Origin: Doris montereyensis
Lineage: Eukaryota > Mollusca > Gastropoda > Nudibranchia > Dorididae
Assembly (NCBI GenBank): GCA_037039925.1
Contig: JAXRKP010000377.1
Span: 235,001-299,000 of the forward strand
Direction: 5' to 3'
DNA length: 64,000 nucleotides
Positions 1 through 13,489 of this stretch are shown here, in pieces; position 1 is the stretch's first letter; each line of letters opens with the position of its first letter. The translations under genes were made by a program, and so were the position numbers. Below the pieces are notes generated by a model. The model worked only from the letters and a program-made list of their open reading frames with translations. It was not told where the DNA came from and searched no databases.

Positions 1-3000
1 CTGCTGCCTTGTAGGCTGGTCTTGAATGACTAAAGGCTAAGGGAGTTAACCCTGACAGAAAATAACAAGGTCTAGTAGGGGGCCTCAAGGTGGCAGGTCC
101 ACCATCTATCTAGGGTACAGTGGGCTAATCCCATGCTTATCCAAAACTAAACAGATTCAGAAAAATAAATATAATATAACTGGCTTGATCTTCGAAGACG
201 AACTTGGAAACGAAAAACGGACTGTGATTTTTGGAACATGGAATGTTAGGGCAAAAAATGGAAAAGAGTTGGAATTAGTTGAAGAAATTGAAAAATTCAA
301 AGTATATATTAAAGACAAAAGGACAAGGAATAGAAAATGTAGGACCGAATCATATTATAATCTTCTCAGGAGTAGATGTCAAAGATAGGGCTAGAGCAAG
401 AGTAGGCCTCCTAGTGCATAAAAGGCATGAAAAGCTACTAGACAGTTGGAAATTTATAAGCCCACGGCTATTAGAGGTAAATATTAAACCAAAAGGACGA
501 GAAATTTAATTATTAATTGCTTATGGACCAAACGAAGACGCAACTAAAGGAGAAAAACATATCTTCGAAAACGATTTACAAACAGCTGCAGAGAATCTTA
601 AATAAACAGGAACTTTTAGGAGATTTAAACGCTAGAGTAGGCAACAATGTAAACTTAGAAACGCCAGGAGTAATAGGTAAAGAAGGAGAGACAACAACTT
701 CTCCAAATGTAGAGGGACTTATAGATTTTTGCCTAAAGAATAACATGAAAATAGCCAACACCTTTTTTCCTCATAAAGATATCCACAAGTATACAGGAGT
801 AAACGAAGACAGGTGTGAAAAGTCAATCATAGACTACATAGTAGTTAGCAGCTCCCTTTTTTTTACAGTACATTGCGTGCAAGAGTAAACAGAGGAGCAG
901 AACTATTTAGTGATCATCACTTAGTGATTGCCAAAATGAGATTATTGAGTGAAGAAAACGAACAGAAAAGGAAAGAGAAGAAAGCTACTAAACTTAAAAT
1001 AGAGCTAAATAAACCAGTAGTAAAACAGATATACCAATCTAGGATAAAACGATTTGCCAGTGAAAGACAGATGGATCTGAATGATAGCACAATAGAAGAA
1101 AAGGGGCAGATGTATAAAGAAACACTCCTCAGTTGTACTGAAGAGGTATGTGGTAGGAAACAAATTAAAGGAGATAGGAAAAGAACAGCATGGTGGAATG
1201 AGAATGTCAAGACTAAGATCAAAGAAAAGAAGACTGATTGGAAGACATACTTGCAAACAAAAAGGGACCAGAGGATAGGATAGATTACGTGAATAAAAGA
1301 ACTATTGCCACAGAGTAAGTAAGGAAAGCAAAACAGGAACAATGGGAAGAGTTTGGGCAAAGACTTCAAGAAAGCTATCAAGGAAATCAAAAGCTGTTCT
1401 GGGGGCAATGAAGAGCATGAGAAAGACCAAAGCATGCTCAATACGACAAATTAAGAATACCAAAGGAGGAATAATGAAAGAAGACAGCGAAATCCTGGAA
1501 ACATGGAGAAAGTATTTTCAACAATTACATAATCCCTCCAGAATATATGAAACAAGGAGTAAATATCAATTAGTAAGAGTAACAAGTAATCCAGAGGAGA
1601 CAGCTGAAAATGTAGATGTATCAATGGAAGAAATCCAAACAGCTATAAGAAAAGTGAAATTAGGAAAAGCCCCAGGAGCAGATCAAGTTTATCCAGAAAT
1701 GATTAAAAACCAAGGGAGAGAGGCAGACAAACTACTACATGCAATATACCAACAAGCATGAAAGTCCAAACAGGTGCCAGACGACTGGAAAAGGGGAACG
1801 GTAGTATCAATACATAAGAAAGGATCAACTATGGAATGCTCAAACTATAGAGGGATATCCTTCTTAGCGTTCCAGGAAAAGTATATGCTAGGATACTGGA
1901 AATGAGACTAAGGAAAAGAGTAGAGGATCAGATTGAAGAGCATCAGAGTGGATTTAGACCAGGAAGAAGTGTACAAGACCACATATTTACAATTAGACAA
2001 ATAATAGAAAAATTCCTTGAGAGAAACATTGACTTGCACCTGTGTTTTATTGATTTAGAAAAGGCATTTGACGCTGTAAGGAGGGACGAACTATGACATT
2101 CCTTAAAAGAACACAATGTAGAGCAAAATTTAATAGAAGCCATTAAAAGTTTTTACAATAAACCAACATGTGCAGTAAGAGTAGGTGGAAACATATCTGC
2201 AGAATTTAATGTAGATTTAGGAGTAAGACAGGGTTGTATCCTAAGTCCTCTTTTGTTTATCACATTTATGGATTCAGTCGCAAAGGCATTCTCAAAAATG
2301 AAGTAAACGAATGTAGGTATGTGGAAGCTCAAACCAGTAAATGTATCAATGTTTTCATTTGCCGATGATTTAGTTCTGTTTGGGAAATCAGAAAGTGACC
2401 TTCAGTCGAATATCACCATTATGAACAATGAACTAAATAAAAGAGGAATGAAAGTAAATGCAAAGAAAACCAAAACAATGCTAGTAACTAGGGAAGCTAA
2501 AATACAAAATCTTAAATTGGGCAGGGATAATTTAGAACAAGTTTTTAACTACAATTATCTAGGAGTAATGATTAACTCTGAGGGAAAACTAAGAGAAGAA
2601 ATCATCCACAGAATCAAAGGCAAGTGCAATATATAATCATCTAGGAAGGGCATTTGTAGGTAAACAAGAAATGTCAACAACAATCAAAATGGCAGTATAC
2701 AATACAGTTTATTGTCCTACTCTCCTCTATGGCAGCAAAACCTGGCTCTTAGACAGTAGAGAATACAATAGAGTACAGGCAACTGAAATGAATTATCTAA
2801 GAAGAGTAGTAGAGAAAACTAAAATAGACAAAATCAGATACACAACAATAAGAGATCAAACCAAAGCAGATAGCATAAAACTAAGATAGAAACAAATCAA
2901 TTGAGATGGTTTGGGCATGTAAACAATAGAATAGCTAAATCAGTACACAGTGCTAAAGCCCAAGGTAAAAAGATCAAAAGGCAGACCTCAGAGAAAGTGG

Positions 3001-3161
3001 GAAGAAGATATAAAAAAGGTATTGAAGCATAGGAATTTAACATTTTTGGAAGGAAACAGAAAATGTCAGGACAGGGCATCTTGGGAAAAAGATCATCTCG
3101 GGCATCTGAACCCATACACCGAAAGGTAGAATGGGAACTGATAAAGAAAGAAAGAAAGAAT
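1..3161 (+). mobile_element. RTE-type LINE, family A, copy 1 (5' end cut by window edge)
   Basis: This is a non-LTR retrotransposon read on the plus strand. It opens inside the 5' leader (one monomer of the family's ~67-bp leader repeat at 1-62). From about 185 it encodes an AP-type endonuclease, with TWNVR near 235, a GDLNARVG-type motif near 615-645, PHKDIHKYTGV near 770-800 and SDHHLVIAKMRL near 910-940. The reverse transcriptase follows: GKAPGADQVYPEMI near 1665, SGFRPGRSVQDH near 1945, FIDLEKAFDAV near 2045, GVRQGC near 2220 and the catalytic FADD near 2355. The combination PHKDIHKYT plus SDHHLVxAK is typical of RTE-clade endonucleases. The 3' end is an (AAAG)n tail at about 3140-3161. 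Frameshifts and stops interrupt the ORF, so the copy is dead as read. Clade assignment is from motifs only. Confidence 0.85.
185..3110 (+). pseudogene. Broken endonuclease/reverse transcriptase ORF of LINE family A copy 1
   Basis: One ancestral ORF can be followed through all three frames. The endonuclease runs to about 950, a linker rich in K and E (WNENVKTKIKEKK near 1195) follows, and the RT covers about 1480-2890. The C-terminal tail has the GRPxxKWEEDI pattern usual in this group near 2975-3010. At least five frame changes or stops lie between 185 and 3000, for example near 375, 500, 870, 1290 and 2095. The FADD box remains. The protein would nick chromosomal DNA and copy its own RNA at the nick. 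Confidence 0.8.
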
Positions 3162-3261
3162 TAATGAATGCAACAATAAGATAAACAGGGTGTTGGATGT
3201 GATTTACCAAAGTTTTGAATTTATGGACGTAAATTTATTTTTGACTTTGTATACATAGTTT

Positions 3262-3715
3262 TATGTTGTTCTGCCTGCGCTTGAATACGGATTTGGAATC
3301 CCTTGCTAATAAGGCAGTCTATGAAAATGTGCAAAGGCATGCAACAGGATTGTTACCCCAATAAGCAAATCTTCCAAATGATGAAAGATGAAAATATTTA
3401 GACCTTCCACCATTGAAATATGGACGTAAACGTGGAGATCTTATTCAACTATTCAAAATTGTCAAAGAAATTGATGATATAACATCATCTCATTTATTTA
3501 ACGTATTCACCTAACACGTTTACAGAAGGTGATGCATTTAAAATATATGTCACTATGTGTTCAACAACAACCAGACGAAATTCTTGTATATGTCGCACGA
3601 TTAATACATGAAACGATCTTAAATTAAATTAATAAAAAAAGTAAAATCATTGAATGATTTCAAAATTTCTGTAGATGAAGAGTTTCTTGACTTAAGATAT
3701 ATGTTTGATTGGTAA
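3262..3715 (+). mobile_element. L2/CR1-like LINE 3' fragment
   Basis: Translated piecewise on the plus strand, this stretch gives the tail of a reverse transcriptase unlike family A: LEYGFGIP near 3275, AVYENVQRHATGLLP near 3310-3350, LPPLKYGRKRGDLIQLFKI near 3405-3460, and a residue of the closing NSLPxxV-type segment near 3650-3710. This order (LEY, VQRRATK, YRRxRGDLI) is characteristic of the C-terminus of L2/CR1 and related LINEs. It is short, heavily shifted and has no detectable tail repeat, so it is an old 5'-truncated copy. Confidence 0.6.
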
Positions 3716-3918
3716 TATTTTCTTTAAAAGGCATTACTATATGTTAATTGATTGAATAGTTGTATTTTGCGTAGTGTTTTTGTTTTAAATTACATGTTCC
3801 TAATACGTATTCTATATTTCAAAGATATACTATTTAATTTCACAGGGCATTTAAAGACACATACCTGTTCAGCCCTAAATTGATATTGATATTGTAGTAT
3901 TGTATTGTAGTGCGGTAA

Positions 3919-4230
<312 letters not shown>

Positions 4231-4665
4231 GACGTAAAGTTGGATCATGTAACGTTGAATCAGATATTTATGCGGCAACCGAAAGTCTTGAAAATATGTA
4301 TACTCTCTCATAATAAAGTGTAGAGTTGCATAAGCCTATTCCTTTTGTTTTATAAACCGTACCTATGAACAAAAGAAACGCCATGATTTTGTATTTGTAC
4401 GAACCAGAAATGAACTGATAAAGACACACTGGGTTTGAAAATTAACGTTGAACTGAAGGGCATCAAATGTGTTAAGAAACTAAGAGTAACGAAACTTAAG
4501 GGTACACTCAATTTAAGGTATTTACAGTAAAGAGAAGCTAGCTAGATGGTGTGAGCTGTTAGCAAGTTAGTTGGAATAAAGACCTGGAAGACAAGACGGC
4601 TCCTTTATTTGGCTTTCAAAATATGTGTTGTAAAGTGTCCTATTTCCTTTGTGTTACTTAAGATT

Positions 4666-4683
4666 TGGTGCCGAAACTCGGGA
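4666..4683 (+). other. Primer-binding site of the BEL/Pao element
   Basis: The 18 bases TGGTGCCGAAACTCGGGA match the tRNA-primer complement commonly seen just inside the 5' LTR of BEL/Pao and other LTR elements (usual form TGGTGCCGAAACCCGGGA). The gag start codon follows about 170 bases later, as expected for the leader. Confidence 0.75.
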
Positions 4684-4854
4684 CGATATACTTCGTATGT
4701 TTGGAGTAATATCAGTGTCGTTTTAATGTATGTTTCACAGTGGTTGTGAGTGAAAACATTAGCGGAATTTTAGATCAAGGATAGAGTCAGTGTCTTTCAT
4801 TGTTTTTTTTTTGTTACCTGGACGGAGACAGGTCAACAGCACGGTATCGAGAGC

Positions 4855-6084
4855 ATGGCCGAAAGCGTGGCGAGTACCAAAAGGAGATGAACCGCAGCAA
4901 AAGGGTGGCTTTCACACGGGGTGATGAATTTAGACCGTTTGTTGGCAAAGACAGAGTTAAACGAAACAGAACTGACAGGGACCGTCTCAGAGTATCGTAG
5001 GAGGCAAAGTAAGTTTCTCATAATTCAAAAAGAGATGGAGCTCCTTTTAAGTGAAGAAGAACTTGATGCTGATATAGAGACAGAGCATTCTTTTCTTGTA
5101 GTTTGTAGAATAATAGAAACGAAAGCAGTCGACCTATTGGAGAAGTTGAAGGGTGATACTGATGGTGACAAGTCACAAGTAGGTGACGTTTTTCCCACAA
5201 GTAATCAGGAGACAGCAAACAATCCCAATGAGGCATTTGCCAAAAAGCGCTCATCTTCCCAAATTACAGATTGAGAAGTTTAGAGGCGAACAAACTGAAT
5301 GGCCATCGTATTCATTGATAAATACATTGCTATCATTGGCAAGTCCAAGTTGCGTCAGGTAACACAATTCAGTTACCTCAGTCACTTTTGTCCAGCGATG
5401 CGTTGGCGTGTATAGAGGGTTTGGGCCTTATAGCTGATAACTATAATCACGCTCTAGTGGTTTTGAAAGAACGATTCGGCAGAAAGGACAAAATTATATA
5501 CGAACACATTCAATAGTTGCTTTCCGTCCATGTCGGCAGTGCCAGAAACGTGCGAGATCTGTGGTCGCTACACAACGAACCAGCTCGTCTCATGCCCGTT
5601 GTCTCAAGAACTCCGGCATCACAGGAGAACAATATGGAGTCATCCTCACTCCATTGATAATCAGCTGTCTCCCAACGATATTTGCCTCAAATGGGCACGT
5701 TCCAGTGACATTGACAAGAGGGAATCAGATCTCCTTTCTTATGGAGTTTTTACACGGTGATATTCTGAGGAGGGAGATGTCACAGCTTTGGTATCCCCGT
5801 TATCAATGAGAAAGCCAACGTGGAGAAACGAAATGGCACTGCATCTGCCCTATTCTAGACCAGGACCAAAATGTGTCTTTTGTTCCAGAGGACATTATAG
5901 TGACAAATATCCAGATATTTCGAAACGACATGCAGATGAGGTGAAAGAAAAGCTGAAAATAAACAAATTGTGTTTTAAGTGTTTTCGGCCTTCGCATTTG
6001 GCAAGGAACTGTAGTTTTAGGTGTTCAAATTGTTCAAAGGGACACAACACAATTTTCTGTCAAGATGGGCTCAAGCACAAATGA
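4855..6084 (+). pseudogene. Broken gag ORF of the BEL/Pao element
   Basis: From ATG 4855 a shifted reading frame gives an N-terminal helical part (about 4920-5270), then LPKLQIEKFRGEQTEWPSY near 5255-5310, matching the LPKLxLPxFxGD...W signature of BEL/Pao gag. Next come ALACIEGLGLIADNYNHAL and LKERFGRKDKII near 5400-5500. The zinc-binding part near 5868-6054 has CVFCSRGHYSDK, a standard knuckle CFKCFRPSHLARNC (CX2CX4HX4C) and CSNCSKGHNTIFC. Gag proteins of this group package the element RNA. Stops near 4885 and 5272 and several frame changes show that it is not functional. Confidence 0.75.
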
Positions 6085-6099
6085 ACAATCTTCAAACAC

Positions 6100-7960
6100 C
6101 AATGAAACCGTGATCTACACGAACTCTTATTTAATGTGTAAACATGCAATGTTCAGTTGGGAGGTTAATGGGTTTGTATTTTGTCTGACAATGCAACAGA
6201 TGAAAGCTGCATTTCCTCATCTCTGGTAAGGTCCCTTAGACCCATTTTTTTTGAAGGTAAGAAACCTCATTTTATTCGTTTGGCAGTTCCAAATCCTCTA
6301 GGGTAGTTAAATGGAATGTCTTTGAGGTGATTGTGATTGGAAAGGAAGGTATGAGTAAAAAGTTATGTTTGACAGAAATGCCCCAAATTTGTAAACCCAT
6401 TTTTAAGCCTAAAGTCCTCAGAGAACCCTGGCCTCCTTTGACATTCATAAATCAGAGTGGGGAGATGAGATGGAGGAAGGGAAACAAGTGAGGCTAGACA
6501 CTTTGATAGGCCTAGATTATTATTGGAGATTGATCAAGCCAAGCAAGGTCACTGAGGGCCCGGGGGACTTGTGGCACACGAAACCATATTTGGTAAGTTG
6601 ATCTTTTCAGGTCCGTGGCACTTAACCAATTACCAGTCTCAAAAGAAGGTAAGTCACGATCAGTATTTGTCAATAGAGGTGAGACCTTTAAAAGATTTTG
6701 GGAACTTGAATCCCTTGGGATTGCTGAGTGTAGCAACAATGAACCCACAGGCCCAAACTATGTGTTGGAGGCCTTCAATCAGACCATCACATGCCATGAA
6801 GGACGATATGAGGTCACTTGCGGAAAGATTATAGAAAGGTTTTCAGGGATCGAATAGTGAAGTGGTCAAGTTAAGGGCACGCCACAGTTCAGGTGAACGT
6901 AATTAAGATTGTGGATCTGAAATGGGATTCTTCTTCAGACCATTTTGAATTCAGTTGTTTTCCTGTGTCACCAGATGTTGTAGTGACTAAACGCTTGATC
7001 TTGAGTTTGCTTTCGAGAATCTTTGATTCTTTGGGTTTTCTGACCCATTTCACTGTTGTTGCTAAACTGCTTTTCCAGGAGATCTGGAAATTGGGATTGG
7101 ATTAGTATGAAGAGGTTCCCAGTGAACTTAGTTTCCACTTTGGCTCTTGGATCAAATGTCTTGGTGAACTTAAGGCCTTAAAGATCCCGAGATGTTTTGT
7201 AACCCAATCATGGACGAATAGCAAATTTGTTGAGCTACAAGGGTTCAGTGATGCATCAGAAGCAGCTTATTGTGTTGTAATATATGTAAAGATAATTGAA
7301 ATTGATGATGGCAGCCAAAGTATTTCAATGGTTATAGCGAAGGCTAGAGTCGTCCCGGTGAAAACCGTAACCGTGCCACGTTTATAGTTGTTGGGATGTC
7401 TACTAAGTGCATACTACGCTAGGGTTGTGATCAAGGCGTTATCGTAGCCAGAAGATACTCCATACGTCTATTGGACAGACTCGATGGTTGCCTTACATTG
7501 GATTCGGAATGATTCCTCCAAATGAAAAACATGCGTTGCCAATAAAGTCGCAGATATCCAAGCATTGACGTGTCCCTCTAGATGGAAGCACTGTCCTGGA
7601 TTAAAGAACCCGGCTGATATGGGACATCTGAGGACTCACCGCAAGGGCATTGATGACCTCCTTTGATTGGATGCATGCCCTTATTTCTCTGCTTGATAAA
7701 TGATAGCGACAGGAGGTCATAAGCGAAGACATAGAATCTTCAGGAGAAACAAATTTGATTTGCTCTTCCGAGCACCAGACTATGGGGCAAATCCTTCAGA
7801 GAATGGAGAAGCCCGTTCTTCCTACTGAGCGGTAGGGAGAATTCATGAAAGCCATGAAAATAGTGTCATGGGTTTTGCGATTCATATCTAACCTTCGACA
7901 GAAGAAAAATGAAAGGAATCTTTCCAAATATTTGAATGTGTCTGAAATGGACATATGTAT
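6100..7960 (+). pseudogene. Broken pol of the BEL/Pao element lacking the RT core
   Basis: Segments appear in BEL/Pao order. A protease-like part is near 6110-6300. GLDYYWRLI and GPGGLVAHETIFG lie near 6510-6600, FWELESLGI near 6695-6725, and VLEAFNQTITxHEGRYEVT near 6760-6820. The sequence then jumps to IKIVDLKWDSSSDHFEFS near 6900-6960, which normally lies downstream of the RT active site. TKRLILSLLSRIFDSLGFL, the RNase H-like stretch GFSDASEAAYCVVIY near 7230-7290, TDSMVALHWIRND near 7480-7510 and the pre-integrase segment ending near 7950 follow. The RT palm with its YVDD-type box is therefore deleted. Frameshifts are frequent. Confidence 0.75.
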
Positions 7961-8258
7961 GTCCCTCCCTTTCTCTGTCCCTCCCCCTCTCTCTTTCTCT
8001 CTCTCCATCCCTCACTATTCTTCCCCCTTTCTCTCTAAAAGCCCACTGGTAGGCGTGACCCACCATCAAATTCTATTGGATAAGAATACGGAAAACTTTT
8101 AAGATCTTATGAGTAATGCCATCAACAGTCTACACGTTTGTGCTTGGAACTTGGTCAAGTTTCTGGATCAAATTCTAGCATGTGGTCCAACAACTAAACA
8201 AGCCATGAACGTCATTTGGTCATGACAGTCAATCAATGAAAAACAAAGTAAACACAAA

Positions 8259-8339
8259 CTATGTGAACCCATACGTAAACCTTTCCTATGGGAACCCATA
8301 CGTAAACTTTTCCTATGTGAGCCCATTCGTAAACTTTTC
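8259..8339. repeat. 27-bp tandem repeat, 3 copies
   Basis: Three head-to-tail copies of a 27-base unit containing CCCATACGTAAAC start at 8259, 8286 and 8313 and differ at a few positions. No coding meaning is apparent. Confidence 0.9.
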
Positions 8340-8344
8340 CTCCC

Positions 8345-9965
8345 TAAAAAAAAGAACCTTCAAAAAGAACACCCCCCCCCGCCCAATACCAAATAAAAAT
8401 CAAAAGAATAAAGCAATCACAAGACAAAATAAAATAGAAAGAAACATCCAGACCCCAAATATTAATAACTTCAAACCAAACCAACTTGAACAAGGAAAAT
8501 AGTGGATATAGAAACAACTTATAAATGATATTTTATAGATAAAATGTTTATTGACATAACGGCTGCAGGAAAACAAATGCTGGCGTCATTGCCTCACACA
8601 TCTCCGTTTCCACATATTCAATCATACAAAGGAAATAATGTGAAGTAAAAAACAATACCACAAAACAGAAACAGCACTTGAGTATAAACGTGTAATTATG
8701 AAAAGCACAGCCATTAGTGTTCCCCCTATAGACTATATTACTATTATTACCAATAACAATTTCATGCAAAATTCAATAAGATCCCCAGAAATAATATCTG
8801 ACCAAAACAAATGGACAGGATACTGCTAAACTATTATACCACGGAATCAATTCATATGAATTCTTTATTTCCCGTTGTTTCAGCTAAAACAGTAAAAGAA
8901 TATTTAAATAACATCTCAAGATGAACAAGTTGTATTAGCAAAATTTATGTTAAAAGATTTAAGCGGTAACACAGAGGACAAGAGGCCTTTCAGCATTTGA
9001 CAATGAAAAGCGGTGTCAAATCACATAAAGGAATAAATGAATGAAAATAAAGTTTTCTATACATTAAATGTAGATATACAACCACACAGCTCAATACAGA
9101 CTGTAAATGAGAAAATTGGGACTCTTGACCATAGCCAAACCTGAGATCACCACCATGGTGGACAGGATTACTTCAAAGAAACATACAAACCATAACAATA
9201 ATAGAGACAAAGACTGTTTCAAGAAAGCAGGATAGAAAAAAACATCCTTAGTAAAGCAGAACGCCCAGTAAAACAGAATAATCCACTAAAATGAATTGTA
9301 ACGATAAGACGACCTACAGGCCTACATTTATATGTAAAAGAGAGAAAGTTTTCTGTATGAATAATTAAATAAAGCTGCAGACCGTCCCTCAGAAAAACCA
9401 TCCCCTCATTCCAACAATAACGCAACAAACAATAACCCACATATAAACACACAAACACAACAGAACAAACAAAAATAAAAACAAAAAGACTAGAATACAA
9501 ATTTGACATTCACTAAAAACTTAAATCCCATAACATCAACAATGATTGCATAATGATGTGTGATTGAAGGAATTAGTTGAAGACAAAATGCTGTAACTGT
9601 GTGAGGAAAACCAATAGTTCATGTACAGATGAAAAGCAAATGGCCAGCGAGTTATTTTATGCTCCTTCTAGTATCAATTGTGCTGAGCATACATTAGTAA
9701 TCTTGGTGAAATGAAGATCACAGAAGTGAAGAAATCAACACAGATAAGCCAAATAACTGAAAATTTTTACACAAGCTGAAATTTCTAGCTTAAGTTGGAA
9801 AATGGGCATACCTGCTAACAAAATATGAGAGTCTCTATTATAATCACTATCACTAATTCAAAACATTCTTACAATGCTGCTCCTGAACAAAGAAAAATAA
9901 ATTGGGCTTAAACTGTGGCCAAACTTCAACGAAAATCTTCTTTGAACAAAATAATATCCCCATCG
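8345..9965. other. Gene-free AT-rich stretch
   Basis: I see a C run near 8371 and short AT-rich ORFs without family resemblance. Nothing here looks like an exon or a known repeat. Confidence 0.6.
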
Positions 9966-9968
9966 GTG

Positions 9969-10846
9969 CTGGAAATAATATTTCTGATAATCTCTTTACT
10001 AAAATATTCCTAGTTCCTTGGTGGAAATAATATTTCTGATAATCTCTTTACTAAAATATTCCTAGTTCCTGGTGGAAATAATATTTCTGATAATCTCTTT
10101 ACTAAAATATTCCTAGTTCCTAGGTGGAAATAATATTTCTGATAATCTCTTTACTAAAATATTCCTAGTTCCTAGGTGGAAATAATATTTCTGATAATCT
10201 CTTTACTAAAATATTCCTAGTTCCTAGGTGGAAATAATATTTCTGATAATCTCTTTACTAAAATATTCCTAGTTCCTAGGTGGAAATAATATTTCTGATA
10301 ATCTCTTTACTAAAATATTCCTAGTTCTAGGTGGAAATAATATTTCTGATAATCTCTTTACTAATATATTCCCTAGTTCCTAGTGGAAATAATATTTCTG
10401 ATAATCTCTTTACTAAAATATTCCTAAGGTGGAAATAATATTTCTGATAATCTCTTTACTAAAATATTCCTAGTTCCTAGGTGGAAATAATATTTCTGAT
10501 AATCTCTTTACTAAAATATTCCTAGTTCCTAGGTGGAAATAATATTTCTGATAATCTCTTTACTAAAATATTCCTAGTTCCTAGGTGGAAATAATATTTC
10601 TGATAATCTCTTTACTAAAATATTCCTAGTTCCTAGGTGGAAATAATATTTCTGATAATCTCTTTACTAAAATATTTCTAGTTCCTAGGTGGAAATAATA
10701 TTTCTGATAATCTCTTTACTAAAATATTCCTAGTTCCTAGGTGGAAATAATATTTCTGATAATCTCTTTACTAAAATATTCCTAGTTCCTAGGTGGAAAT
10801 AATATTTCTGATAATCTCTTTACTAAAATATTCCTAGTTCCTAGGT
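9969..10846. repeat. 52-bp minisatellite, about 17 copies
   Basis: Seventeen near-identical units of about 52 bases are tandemly arranged, each with the core GGAAATAATATTTCTGATAA and ending with TTCCTAGG. Most units differ only by missing bases at the junction (TTCCTTGG, TTCCTGG, TTCTAGG, CTAAGG) or by single substitutions near 10365 and 10676. Such homogeneity indicates recent expansion or gene conversion. The junction contains the palindrome CCTAG..CTAGG. Confidence 0.95.
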
Positions 10847-12009
10847 CTGAGTAGCGTGAAAAGCAATGGCAAACTACCAGTTACCACATTATGCCACACA
10901 CCCAAAAAAACCCACCAGGACTCTACTGATTATCCTACGCTCAACTCTGAGTATGGGACTTGCTTTTTAGGTATGAGTAAATAAACTAAAGCTGGCATCA
11001 ACTCCTGCAACCCCAGCCTACCCCTCCCCCTCCCCCCAAACTTATGCATGTAAAAAAGACGGTTTAAAAAAACTCAACCACAGGGAAAGCATTATTTACA
11101 TAAATTTCAATTTCTAAACAAAATGCCAAGCCATAGGGTGTTGAGATTAACAGACTTAAATGAGTGGTGAATAAGGAAGTGATCACCTCAAAACAAACTT
11201 CCAAGAAAACAAAGCAGAAAAGTTTTAAGTGAAACAAGAACATCATTACCCATCAATGGCAGTGCATGAAATAAGCACAGCATGAGATTCACATATCATT
11301 ATGATAAGATTATGAAGTGGAAGTCATGTAGAAATGTACACATTCAATTTACATTGTACTACAGCATTTACATTTGAATTAAGGGGAAAGATGGCGTGTA
11401 TATATGTGAGTTATAGTTCAATACAAGATTTTATGACAGAGACAAGTGGGCATTGCAGTCAAAGCATGCATCTACTACATATTAAAGCATTAGAAAAGCG
11501 GGTCAATATTATATTAAATCAGGTTATAAATATATGGTGAAAAATGAGGGGGTCCTACTAAAGGAATCACTGATGATCCATCATAAACATCCATTTCATA
11601 TGCACCTATAGGCCATTCTCTTACCATTAGCTATAATAATATGCTTGGTTGAAACAAAGAAATGCTTTTTATGCATTCCCTAATATATTTTTCCTTCATC
11701 CCTTAATTTTTATTTCCCATATATATGCAAGCAAAAGTTACAAAGTGTGATTCCCATCCCAGTACACAATCTGAGTAAAGGTAAAAAGACAGTCAGAGAT
11801 CAATAAGAGGAGACACTGTCCACTGTCGTGGCAATTGAACAGAATAAATAATATACAATGCAAACTGCATACATTGATAGCAAGGTAAATTCTCTTATCA
11901 ATAACTTCTGTTTTTACACACTATCTCCTGTATTGATATAGCCAGTACAATACCAGTGGATATGAAAGCTACAGAGAATTTGATTGATTGATTGCTAACT
12001 AAGAGGCAG

Positions 12010-12087
12010 GCTGGAGAAAGATCAGTTCGGGCATCTAAAACCATACACCGGAAGGTAAAATGGGAACTGATAAAGAAAGAAAGCTAA
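12010..12087 (+). mobile_element. LINE family A 3'-tail fragment
   Basis: The last ~75 bases of family A, including GGGCATCTAAAACCATACAC and ATGGGAACTGATAAAGAAAG, match the 3' end of the copy at 3090-3150. It is an extremely 5'-truncated insertion ending in the (AAAG)n tail. Confidence 0.8.
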
Positions 12088-13489
12088 GAAAAAAATATCT
12101 GGATAATGAGTCATAAGCAGGATGATCCCCATCGCTAAGCAGTCATAGGTTTAAACAAATACATGTACTATTCACAATTCACGAAACACAGTCCTTACAT
12201 GTGGCAAATCTCTTAGTTTTTGTAGTAATGAAAATATTCATAATAATCATGACCACATCTCTAGCACCATGATATTGCTTTTACATAAATACCATTTTTA
12301 CACAATTTATCAATCATTTGGAGAAATGATAAGAATGTCTTTTCAAGACGCAAATAACGATGTAGTTTAAAACAATCAAACGTACAAGCAAGGCATTCAA
12401 CCGCAGTAGTTGACACACAAATGCACGGAGCAGTTCTTAAACATTCATACATTTTGCTGATGCTGCTTTTTATAATTCTATTGCCATCCAGTTGAGTGTG
12501 GGGTTTGAATTTTCACCCACTATCAAATTATTAACAAAATAAAGTAAATGAGAGACTTCAAACTGTTCAACTCAAATCAATTCATGTTTAGACCTTTTCA
12601 TACACATGACGACAAACATACCAAAACAATTTAAATACCATTTTCTCAACAAATGAAGCAGTGATCTAATCTCATTATGAGACAAAGAACAGCAGAGAAA
12701 AAAGTAAAGATTTGTTGTAAAACCAACAAGTTAAAATAAATGCTGAAGTAAGATCATAAAAAAGTCTTGAACAAACCAACAATAAAAGTCATGATAATGA
12801 ATATCGGATACTTGTAAAAGAATGGTCATAGAACATCATTAGTCATGCCTTTTGAGACATCATACAAAAACATTTTTACATCTTCAACATCACATGGACT
12901 AAATTTTCATTTCAAAATTGATAGCTTCAGACTTCTCAACTCAATCAATCAGATCACATGTAATTTCAAATCCATCTAGGCAATGTAATGATAGGGATAT
13001 TTCCAAATGTACTCCGAGATCAAATTTGGATCATAACTTTACCATAATGCTGATATGATCATAGTTATATTTTAGTGAGTTGGGAAATGATCGGTCTCAG
13101 TTTAGTGGCATCAAGGCCTTAAATCATGTCTTTTTGAAATATGCTTCTACCCAAAAGAGGTAAACAATCGATCTTTAACAAATTTCTTAAAGCATGCTAT
13201 TTTAATTATAATGTTTTCACATCCGTGGGCGGAAGAGAATTTTGAATACTGTTCTAATAATGTGACAGTGAAAGAATCTGCCTTAGACAATCATAAATCA
13301 ATACATAATGTACATCTTGTACAACAACAACTAGAGTTGTTTTCTTCACTTACATTTTACTATTTCTAAGTTCTGGATATTTATGAAAAATATGCATTTA
13401 TTGAAGCATTATATAATGAGGTTATATTAGCTGTATTATTGAGCATGCATATAATTTTAATAAGAGGTGCATACTTGTACCCAGATACG

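Noticed and set aside
917..1441. 174-residue minus-strand ORF and similar ones opposite the LINEs (41312-41653, 57368-57805)
   Set aside because: Antisense shadows of the AT-rich, Lys/Glu-rich LINE coding sequence. The sense strand matches endonuclease/RT motifs.
9966..10846. Possible CRISPR-like array
   Set aside because: The units are contiguous with no unique spacers, and the window is eukaryotic; it is a minisatellite.
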